Of a stretch of 64,000 nucleotides of DNA, positions 11,437-22,496 are shown in pieces. The position numbers and the translations under genes were made by a program. Position 1 is the stretch's first letter. Every line of letters begins with the position of its first letter. The notes under the pieces were generated by a model. It was not told the origin of the DNA. It searched no databases and saw only the letters and a list, made by a program, of their open reading frames with translations. The DNA comes from Rhizophagus irregularis (taxonomy: Eukaryota > Glomeromycota > Glomeromycetes > Glomerales > Glomeraceae): NCBI RefSeq assembly GCF_026210795.1, contig NC_089429.1, positions 4,340,001-4,404,000 of the forward strand, written 5' to 3'.

Positions 11437-11977
11437 TTTAAAATTTTATAAAAATATTTTGTAGAAAATGTTAGTTGAACTTTGCAAAAAATATACGAAG
11501 CTACAATAAGGGGTTAGTTTTAAATACCAATTAAAATCTGCCATGTTACATAATTATATTGCATAATGATAATCACTGATAATAAATCAACATTTCAATT
11601 AAAATAATGAGTTATAATTCAATAAAAATAGAATTATAAATAAAATATTACTATAAAATAGAAGTTTGAAGCGAAGAAATTTAATCAATATATTTCATTT
11701 GGGATTGATGATATGGTATCACATGATAAAATTAGAATTTTCTAGTATTATATTATATAACACTTGTCATACAGTTTATCCATACAAAAATTAAAGATAT
11801 GACGCATCTTTGCATGTAATAAAATTAGTAAAATTTATTCAGGTTAACAGGTCAATCAGGTCAGGTTAAAACTTTGACCCGACCTGATACTAGATCATAA
11901 ATTTAATAACCTGTGCTGAATATTTCAGGTCAACCCGATCAGGTCACCTGAAATCACCTGATCTGTTCGAAGCACTA
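11437..11977. promoter_or_regulatory. 5' region of the hAT transposase and right subterminal repeats
   Basis: Non-coding, AT-rich. Near the right end (11840-11965) AGGTCA/ACCTGA motifs recur in both orientations, matching the left subterminal region at 6820-6935. Such subterminal motifs are where hAT transposases usually bind. The transposase promoter should lie here, but no defined TATA element can be chosen. Confidence 0.45.
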
Positions 11978-13198
11978 AAGCTAACAATCAAAATATTATT
12001 GTGCTTGAATCTGACATCCTTCGAAAGGTTACCGATTGCAGCGTATATTACTCCGATGCTGTGGATTGTGCCATCGAAGGGTTGAAACCAATCTAAATTC
12101 AAAATCAATCTGAGATACGAATCAGTAACATCAGATCAGAAAAAATTATTCGAACTTTCATCTGTCGTTTCTTTAAAAGTTTTCCAAACTTCACCATCGT
12201 ATATATCAGTTAAGATATTATCGAAAGTTGGACGATTTATCCAATGCCTTAGAGAATTTTCAAAGTTAGGTTGACGATACATTGCTTTCAATTGCTGCTT
12301 AATACTCACAAACGGAAATAATAATTCAGGTTTGATTGAAATTTGGTTATTTAACAATGTTGTTTTTTGTGTCAAAGGTGTTTGGCACAACCTTAATCTT
12401 TGAGTTGTCAAATTAGGAAATTTGACATGGCAACACTTTATGATGGCAGGTTGCTCATTTTGGAGAAAACTTTTTATTTCCTGTTTGTTGTATAATTTGT
12501 GGCATTTGGAACACGCCACAAAACTATGAAACCGGTCTTCAAGATTAAGGGCTTTTTTTGCTAGATATAAAGTGTCAGGAAATGTGTCAAAATCAGGACT
12601 ACCGATTTCTGTTAGAACAAGCTTCAAGAATTTTATCAATGATTCTGTAGCTGTTTCTGGTAAGTTAAACCTGGTTCAGAAGCTCATGATCCATAATAAT
12701 ATCTATAAGAACCGATTATTTATTGATTGTTCAGTATCAGAATCTTGAAATGGTTCGAAAGGTGGACATAAATAATCTTCAAAAATTCTGTGGTATTCGT
12801 CATCATTGGATGGTTCATTATCAAATGATTTATTTCTATCATCGATATTTGCATTTTCCTCCATAGTATATTCAGAAGATTCAGAAGATTTATCATCTAC
12901 TATATCTCCTAATTCAGCAATTATAACCAGTCGAACATATTTTCTTGATCGTTGTCTATTAGGCAATTCAGCTTCCGATTCTCTCATTTGTGGTTCATCT
13001 GATATTGAGGCACTTTCGTATAGTTTGTCACTAGGCAATTCAGCTTCATCAGGTAAATGTACTTCTGTTTTTTCTGAATCATCATCCTCTAAATCTTGGT
13101 TAATTTCATGGATAGTTTTCGTATGAGGATCTACTAATCGTCTATTACATTCAGAACAATTATATACAACTAACCTTCCAATACGTGATGATGTAGAA
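11978..13198 (-). pseudogene. CACTA (Tnp2-type) transposase A, N-terminal part
   Basis: Read on the minus strand from 13198 down. An N-terminal Cys pair (NCSECNRRL, with IHEINQD following) and an acidic serine-rich linker reach a stop at 12703. A broken stretch leads to LIKFLKLVLTEIGSPDFDTF, a zinc-binding segment (CSKCHKLYN), a CC-H region, then FENSLRHWINRPTFDNIL and DIYDGEVWK to 12136. Next come LNLDWFQPFDGT and GVIYAAIGNL to 11985, where the hAT element cuts in. This is the standard order of fungal Tnp2 transposases and matches copy B (51284-51984). Stops and at least one frameshift (12640-12702, 12131-12136) show decay. The upstream end is lost at the hAT-like element starting at 13199. 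Confidence 0.85.
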
Positions 13199-13464
13199 TA
13201 GAGCTCCGAATTTGACCTGATGGATCGGGTAACCCAATGGGTTGACCCAAAAAATTCAGGTCGGGTAGCAGATTTAATGACCCAACCTCAGGTCGGGTTA
13301 GTCACAATCGGGTACCTGACCCGACCCATTAACCCGACATATTTTGGTCAAAAATAAGACATTTCAGCATTTTATATATATAAAGCCAAACTGACCTGAA
13401 TCTGACATTTTTTCATTAAAAATAATTACAAAACGTCTTTTTTTATTAAAAACGTCGGGTTCAA

Positions 13465-13727
13465 TTACAGCTATTTTCTAAATTATTGACTTCCCTCCTG
13501 TTATTTTTAAAAAATTTTTCAGATACAGTCAGACGCAGTCAGACACAGTAATTCAGGCTGACTTATAGTGCCGGCCAGAATTATGAGTCATGTGGTTACA
13601 CAAATTCCAAAAAAGGAAATTTTTGAATTTGCAAAAATCACAAAAAATATCCCGAATTACTGCTGACTGTGTCTGAAAATTTTTTTAAAAATAATAGGGG
13701 GGTCAATAATTTAGAAAATAGCTGTAA
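13465..13727. repeat. Foldback (MITE-like) insert, 263 bp
   Basis: A long inverted repeat: TTACAGCTATTTTCTAAATT through GACTTCCCTCCTGTTATTTT and CAGATACAGTCAG on the left is mirrored by CTGACTGTGTCTGAAAATTT through AATAGGGGGGTCAATAATTT to CTGTAA on the right (arms about 65 bp). It is nested in the hAT-like element. No clear target duplication. Confidence 0.75.
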
Positions 13728-13736
13728 AGAAATAAA

Positions 13737-14440
13737 AAAAAAATGTTTTTTTATTAAAAAACATCGAACCTGACATTTTTTATTAAAAGAAACAAAAAAA
13801 ATATTTCTTCAATTAAAAAACGTCGGGTTTGATATTTTTTCATTAAAAGAAACCAAAAAATGTTTTTTTAATTAAAAAACGTCGGGTTTGACGTTTTTTC
13901 ATTAAAAGAAACAAAAAAAATGTTTCTTTAATTAAAAAACGTCGGGTTTGATGTTTTTTCATTAAAAGAAATAAAAAAATGTTTCTTTAAATTAAAAAAT
14001 ATCGGGTTTGACATTTTTTCATTAAAAAAAACAAAAAAAATGTTTCTTTAATTAAAAAACGTTGGGTTTGACATTTTTTCATTAAAAGAAACAAAAAAAA
14101 TGTTTCTTTAATTAAAAAATGTCGGGTTTGACATTTTTTCATTAAAAGAAATAAAAAAAAAATGTTTCTTTAATTAAAAAACATTTCATTAGAAACGAAA
14201 AAATGTTTCTTTAATTAAAAAATGTTGGGATTGATGTTTTTTCATTAAAAGAAACAAAAAAAATGTTTCTTTAATTAAAAACGTCAGGTTTGACATTTTT
14301 TTATTAAAAGAAACAAAAGAAAATGTTTCTTTAATTAAAAAACATCAGGTTTGACGTTTTTTATTAAAAGAAACAAAAGAAAATGTTTCTTTAATTAAAA
14401 AATGTCAAACCTGACATTTTTCATTAGAAGAAACAAAAAA
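13737..14440. repeat. 60-bp tandem repeat, each unit an imperfect palindrome
   Basis: About twelve units of TGTTTCTTTAATTAAAAAAC, GTCGGGTTTGACATTTTTTC and ATTAAAAGAAACAAAAAAAA. Clear unit starts at 13921, 14041 and 14101. Within a unit the two halves (TGTTTCTTTAAT and ATTAAAAGAAACA) can pair, so the array could form a ladder of hairpins. It fills most of the 13199-14655 element. Confidence 0.88.
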
Positions 14441-14655
14441 AATACGTTTTGGCGTAATAAAAAGTGCTAAAACGTACTTTTTCATAAAATAATTGTAAAA
14501 GAAACGTTTTTTTGACCTAAAATATATCAGGTCAATGGGTTGGGTTGGGTATCTGAACTGACCTGTAATATTCGAGTCAGGTCACCAAATTCATGACTTG
14601 CCTTGGGTCGGGTCAAGTCAATTATCCGACCCGACCTGACCCATTCGGAGCTCTA

Positions 14656-17600
14656 ATCTTTATTACACTGACAAATAATTTCGTTACAACAACTATATGG
14701 TGATGATGAACGGGTGGGAGGAGGTTGACAATCTTTACAAATACAATCTTCTGGATGAGGTCCATTGGGGTTGTCGAACTCATATCGAATTCCTGAAATA
14801 ATATTGATAGGAGAACTATTTCCTGATCGTTCTTCAATGTAGCTTTGCATATCGTATAATAAATTATCACAACGATTTAACAAATCGATAGCTCTTTGAG
14901 CAGGTCTATCAGTATAATCATCTTCTGAATCTGCATCATACTCTTCATGTACTGGAATAAAGCTTTCATTAGCATTAGTTTGTTTTTCTTTTTCGATAAA
15001 AATCATGAAACAACTAAGAGTTTGATTATCTTCTTCAAACATTCTGGATAATGCGTCTGCATTTGCATTTGCTTTTCCTGCTTGATGCTTAATATTAAAG
15101 TCATACTGTTGAAGGTCCATGACCTATCTCGCACGGCGACCTTTTGGGATTTTGGATGTCTTTAACCATTTTAGAGCAGAGTGGTCGGTAACAATTGTGA
15201 AAGGTTTCAATCCTAAGTAGTGTTGGAAATGTTTGATAGCCCACACTATCGCAAGACATTCCTGGTCAGTTATAGGGTAATTGCACTCAGCCTTATTCAA
15301 AGATCTGCTGGTATAAGCGACTACATGTTCTTTTCCATCCTCTCTTATTTGTGATAATACAGCACCAAGTCCAGTTCCAGATGCATTTGTATGGATAATG
15401 AAGGGTTGTTCAAAGTCAGGATATATTAAGATCGGAGATTTAATTAATCTTTCCTTCAAATAATCAAATGCAGTTTGCTGTTTCTCAGTCCAATGAAAAG
15501 GGGTTTCCTTCTTTAAAAGTAATAATATTGGTTTGGCTATTTTTGAGAAATCTTTGATGAACTTTCAATAGTAGGAGAATAAGCCTAATGCTGAGCGAAG
15601 TTGCGTTAGGTTTATTGGGACTGGAAAAGTTCTAATTTTCTCAATTTTTTCTGGATCAGGTTGGATACCTTCTTGTCCTACTACATGTCCTAGGAAATGA
15701 ATATTTCCAAGGCAAAAATAACATTTCTTAAGTTTAATCTTCAAATTTGCTCGTCTAAGAGTTTCAAATACTTGTCTAAGATGATCCAAGTGTTGCTCCA
15801 AGGTTCCCTTTGAGTAAATGATTACATCATCTAAGTATACTGCCACAAACTTTCCTAGATACTCTTGAAGTATTCTATTCATTAGTCGTTAAAAAGTTCT
15901 AGGCGCATAAGCTAAACCAAAGGGCATAACTAAAAATTCATATAGTCCAAATGGAGTGATAAAGGCAGTCTTTTCAACATCTACTGGATCCATGGCTACT
16001 TGCCAATAACCACTGGCTAAATCTAATGTGGTAAACCATGTTGCATTACTAAAAGATTCGAGCATATCATCAATTCGAGGCAATGGATAGGCGTCTGCTT
16101 TGGTAACAGCATTCAATTTGCGATAATCTATGCATAAATGTTTTTCTCCTCCTTTTTTATCAACAATTACTACAGGTGAAGCCCAAGGGCTAGCTGATTT
16201 TCTTATAAGTCCTTGACTTTCCATTCTTGTGATTTCACCTTGTAAAAATTCTCTATATTTAGGATTACATCGATAGGGTGGTTGAGAGATAGGTGTAGCA
16301 TCTTTTGTAATAATTTTGTGCTTAATTACATTTGTTTTCCCAATTTCTGTTTGGCTTTTAGCACAAATATCTGCATAGTCACTCAAGAGTTGTTGAAATT
16401 GGTTTTGTTGGTGGTAGTCTAGTGGTCCTAAATGTAAGTCTGGATTGACTTTTTCTTCACTATATACTTCTGCTTGAGCTAAATAAATGGCAGAATTTGA
16501 TTCTTCCAATTCTTCATCTTCATTATTTTGGTGGGCAGGAGATATTTCATTTTCCCAAGGGTTAAATTCAAGGGATTCTTCTGTAGAATAACCAGAAAAA
16601 TCAGACATATAGATTTGAGCTTCTTCTAACTCTTCAGACTCATATTCCTCTTTGTCATCATACTCAAATGATTGCTTCATTTTAATAGGTTTTGGAAGGG
16701 TAAAAATCACAGGGACTGTTGTAGATCGTCCATTGTATCTGATAGTTAGTGTCTTTTTGTCCCAGTCAAGAGCAGCATTTACCTTTCTCATCCAGTTATT
16801 TCCTAGAATGAAAACACTATCGCTTGATTCTATGATTTGAACATTGGTTTTAATAATTAAATTTCTGACTTTTAGGGGTAAGTTTTGGATTTCTCTCAAT
16901 GATCTAACTCTAGTTCCATTGGCGGTTTTAATTACATATTCTGAAGGTCCATCGATAGTTAATTTCAAAGTTTTCATCATGGCAGTAGTCATAATACTAA
17001 CTGCAGCTCCACTATCAATTACTGCAATAACTGGTTGTTGGTTAATATGAAATTCACATTTAGCAGCGGTAGTGGGAGTTTCTTCTTCTGAGTTGAAGTC
17101 TCCATAGTAACTTTCTCCAATATAATTATTGTTATCAATCTTTTCACGCTTTCTCCTCATACTTTGAATTAATCCTTTCCTGTAAACAGGAAGTTGAGCT
17201 GTTGCTTGACCGATAGATAGACCACAAGGAAGGTCACTAATATATTTAGCTATATCAAATTCATTGACGTTTTCAATAGGTGCAGGGACCATTTTGGTTC
17301 TTACTTTTCTTTTTGTTGAAGGTTCTGCTGTAGCATCCATATCCATTGGTGTAAAAGGAGTTACTGGAGGAATAAGTTGGGTACGTAATTGGTCTTCCTT
17401 TCGAGATTCTAAAAATCTTGTTCTTTTTCCTCTAGGAGAGGATATCTCATATGGAACAGATCTAGAACGAGTTGTAACATATGCTTCATATTCATCTTCT
17501 TCCTCCCATTCTTCCTCATATTCATCCTTATATTCATCATAATAAATCTCTGCTTCATCATCTGCATAATTAATAGGTGTAACTAATGCTTTTTGGCGAG

Positions 17601-19140
17601 GGCGATTATTATTATTATTGTTACCATTAATATTTCCATTATTGGTATTTCTTCCCATTTGGCAGTTTCTGGAAATATGTCCCACATTTCCACATCTGAA
17701 ACAAGTAATATTTGGATTGAAGGAATTCTGAGTAGGGGCTTGACCATTTTGACGATTTTGATTGTTATTATTATTAGGTCTAGGTCTAGTATTTCGAGGA
17801 GTGCTTTGTTGAACCATTAGAACTGATGAAAGATTTGCATAATTAAGAGCGAGTTGTTGCATTTGTTTTGTCAATGCTTCTATTTCATCTACTTGTGGAG
17901 TTGGTTTAACAGTAGTAGTAGTAGTAGTTGGAATAGGTTCTGTAGTACTAATAGTTACAGGTGTTGTAGTTAAAAGAGTAGTGTTTACACCTAATTCTAC
18001 TAACTTGGCTCGGGTAATAGTTGCTTCCAAAGTATCAGTATTTCCAATTACTACCTGTCCAACCAAGAAAGACTTGAGACCATTAATATAGTAGTTAATT
18101 TGGTATCTTACGGCTAAAGCTTCTCCTTAAATAGCTTTATTTAACAACTTCTTAAAACGTCGGGAGTAGTTTTCTACTGATTTATTGTCTCCTTGTTTAA
18201 TATTTTGCAGTTCTCTGGTCCACTGATTCCTTCGAGCAGCAGTTGCAAAGTAGTTTATAAATTGGGTATCAAAATTATCATTATTATTATTTACATGCCA
18301 TTGATTGATATTCCCTCTATCCTCTTCATACCAATCCCGGGCAGCTTCCTTAAGAAATCCAGCGGCTAAAGCAATTTTTCGATTATCTGGCCATCTATTA
18401 GCTGCAAAGGCAGCTTCAAAGAGTCAACACCATTCGTATGGATCTTCATTATCACGTCCATAGAAAAAGGGAACATCTACAACTTTAGATGTAATACGAT
18501 TTTGGTTGGCAGTTGTAAGGGCATTAATGGCATTAAGATTATTTTGTAACGCAGTAGTAATGGCAGTTTTATTATTATTCAAAGTATTTTCCAAAAGGTT
18601 TCCAACATTTCTGGGGTTAGTATTATTTGTTGGGTCAGCTTCCCAAACTAACTTCATAAGATCTTTCATCTGACCTTCATTCATGTTGGCGTTATTATTT
18701 ACTGGTATATTATGAAAAATTTGATATGCGTTGGTCACTTGAGTATTGGTTGATAAACTCTTGAATCCGTTTGTTAATTCAAATAATTTATGTAAATAAA
18801 AGGATAATTCTAATAAAGGGGTATTTATTTGCCGAAACTTTATACTTTGTAAGATCTTAGTAGTTATACCGACAAGTGTATTGAGTTGTGTAGTTGTAAA
18901 GAATTCAGTTTTTAATACTTTAAAAGCAGCTACTGTTGCTCCAGTATATTGTTTTGCTGTATACTGAATAGAAATCCAAAGCCAAAATTTCTCAAATCCG
19001 TCAGGGATATTGTCAGCTGGGATAGAATCTGTTGGATAACACTGAATACAGTAAACTTCCTTTTGGTTGATCACTCTTCCTCTACAATATTTTCTTTGAT
19101 GTGATTTTAATTCTGCTTTAGATAAATTGTAAAAGGGCAT
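14656..19140 (-). pseudogene. Ty3/gypsy gag-pol polyprotein, 3'-truncated, five nonsense codons
   Basis: One minus-strand frame runs from ATG 19140 to 14656 without frameshift. Order: gag; zinc knuckle CFRCGNVGHISRNC (about 17705); protease AVIDSGAAVSIM (about 17015); reverse transcriptase with LCIDYRKLN, TTLDLASGYWQV and catalytic YLDD (about 15835); RNase H with HVVAYTSRSLNKAE and IVTDHSALKWL. Then comes HQAGKANANADALSRM and a Cys-rich spacer; integrase and the 3' LTR are missing, cut off by the hAT-like element at 14655. In-frame stops lie at 18421-18423 (TGA), 18127-18129 (TAA), 15886-15888 (TAA), 15565-15567 (TGA) and 15124-15126 (TAG); most are readable as C-to-T or G-to-A changes. The first RNase H catalytic Asp is Asn (HTNASGTGLG). 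Cytoplasmic reverse transcription would be the ancestral role; this copy is dead. Confidence 0.93.
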
Positions 19141-19159
19141 TCAATTTCAAAATTCAAAT

Positions 19160-19365
19160 TGTTGCAAGTACGTCTGCTAATATCTCAAGTACGTCTGAGA
19201 AAGTAAATTTCGTTTGCAAGTGCGTTTGCAAGTATTCTCAAGTTCGTCTGAGAAAAAAAAAATTATGTCTGCAAGTTCGTCTGCAAGTATTCTCAAGTTC
19301 GTCTGAGAAAAGAAATCACGTCTGCAAGTACGTCAGCAAGTATTCTCAAGTTCGTCTGAGAAAAA
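19160..19365. repeat. About 62-bp tandem repeats in the Ty3 leader
   Basis: Four imperfect units built of GTCTGCAAGTTCGTCTGCAA and GTATTCTCAAGTTCGTCTGA with GAAAA linkers. They lie between gag and the putative LTR, where packaging and priming signals normally sit. The units themselves contain CAAGT/ACTTG and TCTCA/TGAGA inverse pairs. Confidence 0.8.
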
Positions 19366-19679
19366 AAAATCAATTGTTAATTCACAGTATAGCCTTTTAC
19401 CTGGCAGGAATCACCACTTGTTAACCGATTCGGTACGTTGAATAGATTAACTATGATTTGCAGTCAGGGAGATTAAGTACGTTTAACTATGACTGAAATC
19501 CAATCAAACAAAACACGCTTAAAATAGGGAGTTCATTTATAGTGTAAAAGGTTATACTTTATTATAGAACTTTATAATTATAAGAATAAGAATTAAGGAA
19601 CTAAAGGTAAACTAATTCGAACTGAAGGAACTCAACTTATAACGAAGGAAAATACCAACGTTATTTATATAAAAGTTAC

Positions 19680-19855
19680 TACATATAAAGATATAATAAA
19701 TATAATAGATATAATAAATATAAGAAATATAACTAATATAATAAATATAACTAATATAATAAATATAATAAATAAATTAAATATAATAAATAAAATAATT
19801 ATATCGATTATATTAAATATAATTAATATAATAAATATAATAGAAATAATAGGCT
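19680..19855. repeat. AT microsatellite-like tract
   Basis: Imperfect repetition of ATATAATAAATATAA over about 175 bp, with no coding frame. It marks a low-complexity patch in or beside the presumed LTR. Confidence 0.75.
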
Positions 19856-20550
19856 AAGTAGGCTGCGGCTAGGTCGGCTTGGCACAGTTGGGCACAGTAG
19901 ATCCTAATTTTCCATATGATTTCCAGCGCAGTAAGTTATAACTCTACACGTGACTAGGGGTAACAGCGTTCAAATCATTCAATTAATAATATTAATAATA
20001 AAATAGACTATTCGATCAGTATGATGGTGAAAGTTTCTTAAAGTTTAATTTTTTAAATAAAACTTCATTTTTTCTCACTAACCTTTTCTTTTTAGAGTTT
20101 TAATGTCTAATACTCTTCGCAACCAAAAAAAAAATAAAAAAATAATGAGCCAAAATTCGCAACCAAAAAAAATAATGATCTAAAATAGAAAAAATAAAAA
20201 TACTGAAAAAGGTTTGGCTAGTGATAATCGAAATAAAACGATTACTAACATAAATAAAAGTTCGTCCAATATCCAACAAGCTGTTGAAGGGACTGCCACG
20301 CCAATTCATGAGCGAGCTCAAACTACTAACATCAATAAAAGTTCATCCAATATCCAACAAGCTGTTGAAGGGACTGCCACCCCAATTCATAAGCGAGCTC
20401 AAACTACTAACATCAATAAAAATTCGTCCAATACTCAACAACCATTTGCTGCGCCAAGTCATGAACGAGCTCAAAGTGTAAAAGAGAGATATAAAAATCT
20501 TCGGCTTCTGGATTCATCCAATACTCAACCACCATCTGCTGCGCCAAGTC

Positions 20551-20986
20551 TAATGTTGCTTGCCGAAATCAAGTAGTTTAGGCCAAGGCCGAAACTTTTT
20601 TAAAACCGAAAGTTTAGGCAATTAAAAGTAAATTTGCCGAAATTATACAATGCCGAAACTTTTACCGAAAGGCCGAAATTTGGCCGAAATTATTGGCCAA
20701 CATTAATACTATAATTCTGGCCGGAATAATGATCGACACGTAATTTCCTTTTATGGAAATTTGTGTAACCTTTGTGCGACACATTTCTCCGATTTTACTG
20801 GGAAACAAATTTTCCTTTTTTGGAAATTTGTGTAACGTCACGTGACACAATGTCATAATTTCGGCCGAATTTTAATTTTGGCCAAAATTAAGACCGAGTT
20901 TCGGCCTAATTTCGGCATTTTCGGCATTTGATTTGATTGGCCGAAACCTTTCGGAATTTCCTTTTTAGTTTCGGCAGGCAACCTTA
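20551..20986. mobile_element. hAT MITE, 436 bp, with 8-bp TSD GCCAAGTC
   Basis: Termini TAATGTTGCTTGCCGAAA and (reverse complement of the right end) TAAGGTTGCCTGCCGAAA are inverted repeats matching at 16 of 18 positions. The 8-bp direct repeat GCCAAGTC lies at 20543-20550 and 20987-20994. The interior repeats GGCCGAAA/TTTCGGCC motifs in both orientations. No coding capacity. It interrupts the 25-residue repeat region of copy 2: the interrupted phrase resumes as CATGAACGAG, as in the intact units. Confidence 0.9.
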
Positions 20987-22496
20987 GCCAAGTCATGAAC
21001 GAGTCCAAAGTGTAAAAGAGAGATATAAAAATCTTCAGCTTCTGGTCAGATATCAAACTAATGAACCTACTACAATGATGATGCATCAACAGGTCTGTAT
21101 CATGTATATATCGTCAGTTAGATTTAGTATTTTTTTTTTGTTAATTTTACATTTTTATACAAAGAATCGGAGGTTATCTCAAGAAGTATCAGATTTGCGT
21201 GTGAAGTGTTTACAGTTAGAATGACAAAATAATGAATTAACCAAACATACAGCTGTCGTTGCCACTAAAATAGCTCGCTTACGAGAAGATAACGAATTTC
21301 TTGCTGGTGTTAATGCAGAATTCAGTTCTGAAAATGATGACTTGAAAGAAGAAGTTAATGAATTAAAAATGAAACTCGAACAATACCAGATACGATTATC
21401 ATCTGAAAGCCTTGATGTTATTGATGTTCCAGAAGAACGGTTAGCAAAATGGTTCAAATCGGATGGGTCAAAAAAAGGAAAGAAGACGGTACACTACGCC
21501 AAAAATCAACCAAAAGAAGAACAAGAAGAACAACATGAAAAGGAGGTGAGGGTTTGTAATTTTGTAATTTTAGGCAGAATTGTACAGTCTTTATACTTTT
21601 ATACTAGTTGTTTCGATTTAAAGATTGAAATGAAAATGATCCTCAAAACTATTAAACCTAATAACAATTTGGATAATAACGAAACGTTTAATAGTCCAAA
21701 AAATGTTGAAATTCACAGTAGATTAATTCCCGAACTTCAAAGAGCGATGTTTCTGAATTATAAACCTTCAGTAGCACAATTGACAAACTGGTTGAGCGCC
21801 CTCCATAAGTCACGAAGATCACAAATATAACTGAAAAAAAGTGGAAAAAGTGACGAGGACAGTCGCAGAATTCATAACAACAGTCACGTACAAAATGTAA
21901 AATTGTCAAATTTTTTCCTTTATCATCATGTTAATGATTTATGCTAATTTTCTTATATATTTATCATTTAAGAAAAAATTGCGTCGAATTAAGGCTGCAA
22001 AGGATTTTTATAGGAAAAGTGACGAAAGAATAATTGGTTATGAAAAACACCAATTATTAAAAATGTTGGCAAATTGATTTTACCACTCGCCGGAAATCAG
22101 TGAGTCAGATGAAGAGAATCCAGATAAGACGATCATATGCGTCTATGATTATTCTTGGCGATCACAAGAGGTTTATACAGTCAACTCTCTTTATAGTCAC
22201 ACATTTGGGACAGTCCCATATTTGGTGATTATGAGCAAACAGTCATATGACTTTATCTTTTATTATAAATTTTAAAACGAAAAGTACAATAAACAAATCG
22301 AATAATATTACAAAATATAAGAAAATTAAACAAAAAATAAAATAAAAAAACTAGCTTCACGATTCATACAAGTAAAGAAATTTAAACAAAATAAAATTAA
22401 GTAAAGAAAAACTAAACTATTACAGAAACGCATACCCCATCTTTACCCGAAGGCCAGTGTGAGTCAACTATCCAGCATATCCTAAGATCCGATCCG

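Larger units (their letters stand above)
6809..11977. mobile_element. hAT DNA transposon, 5169 bp, with TIRs and 8-bp TSD
   Basis: The left end TAGTGCTCCGAACAGGTCAG (from 6809) mirrors the right end, whose reverse complement starts TAGTGCTTCGAACAGATCAG (from 11977). TAG-starting ends are typical of hAT. The flanks AAGCCAAC (6801-6808) and AAGCTAAC (11978-11985) form an 8-bp duplication with one mismatch. The element interrupts transposase A: VSLHKINHYL lies on one side and the WFQPFDGT block on the other. Inside are subterminal AGGTCAGGT-type repeats at both ends, a mini-exon array (7040-8131) with a terminal exon-like ORF on the + strand, and a spliced hAT transposase gene on the - strand (8591-11436). 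Confidence 0.93.
13199..14655. mobile_element. hAT-like non-autonomous element with TAGAGCTCCGAA ends
   Basis: The left end TAGAGCTCCGAATTTGACC (13199) and right end CCCATTCGGAGCTCTA (ending 14655) are inverted repeats similar to the hAT TIRs at 6809/11977. Subterminal regions are full of GGTCGGGT/ACCCGACC motifs. It has no coding capacity. The flanks (ATGTAGAA and ATCTTTAT) do not form a target duplication. The left neighbour is CACTA transposase A and the right neighbour is the Ty3 polyprotein, so the two flanks were not one site at insertion, or a deletion/recombination followed. Confidence 0.75.
19141..19990 (-). mobile_element. Ty3 element 5' leader and probable LTR
   Basis: Sequence upstream of gag. 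It begins with a tandem-repeat leader (19160-19365), then a region near 19395-19560 in which CAGTATAGCCTTTTACC and TAGTGTAAAAGGTTATAC look like leader and LTR pieces, then AT-rich sequence. The matching 3' LTR has been lost, so LTR borders cannot be set by comparison. The right limit near 19990 is where the copy-2 gene region starts. Confidence 0.45.

Noticed and set aside
13737-14440. Regular array resembling a CRISPR locus
   Set aside because: Units are contiguous tandem copies with no variable spacers, in a eukaryotic transposon.
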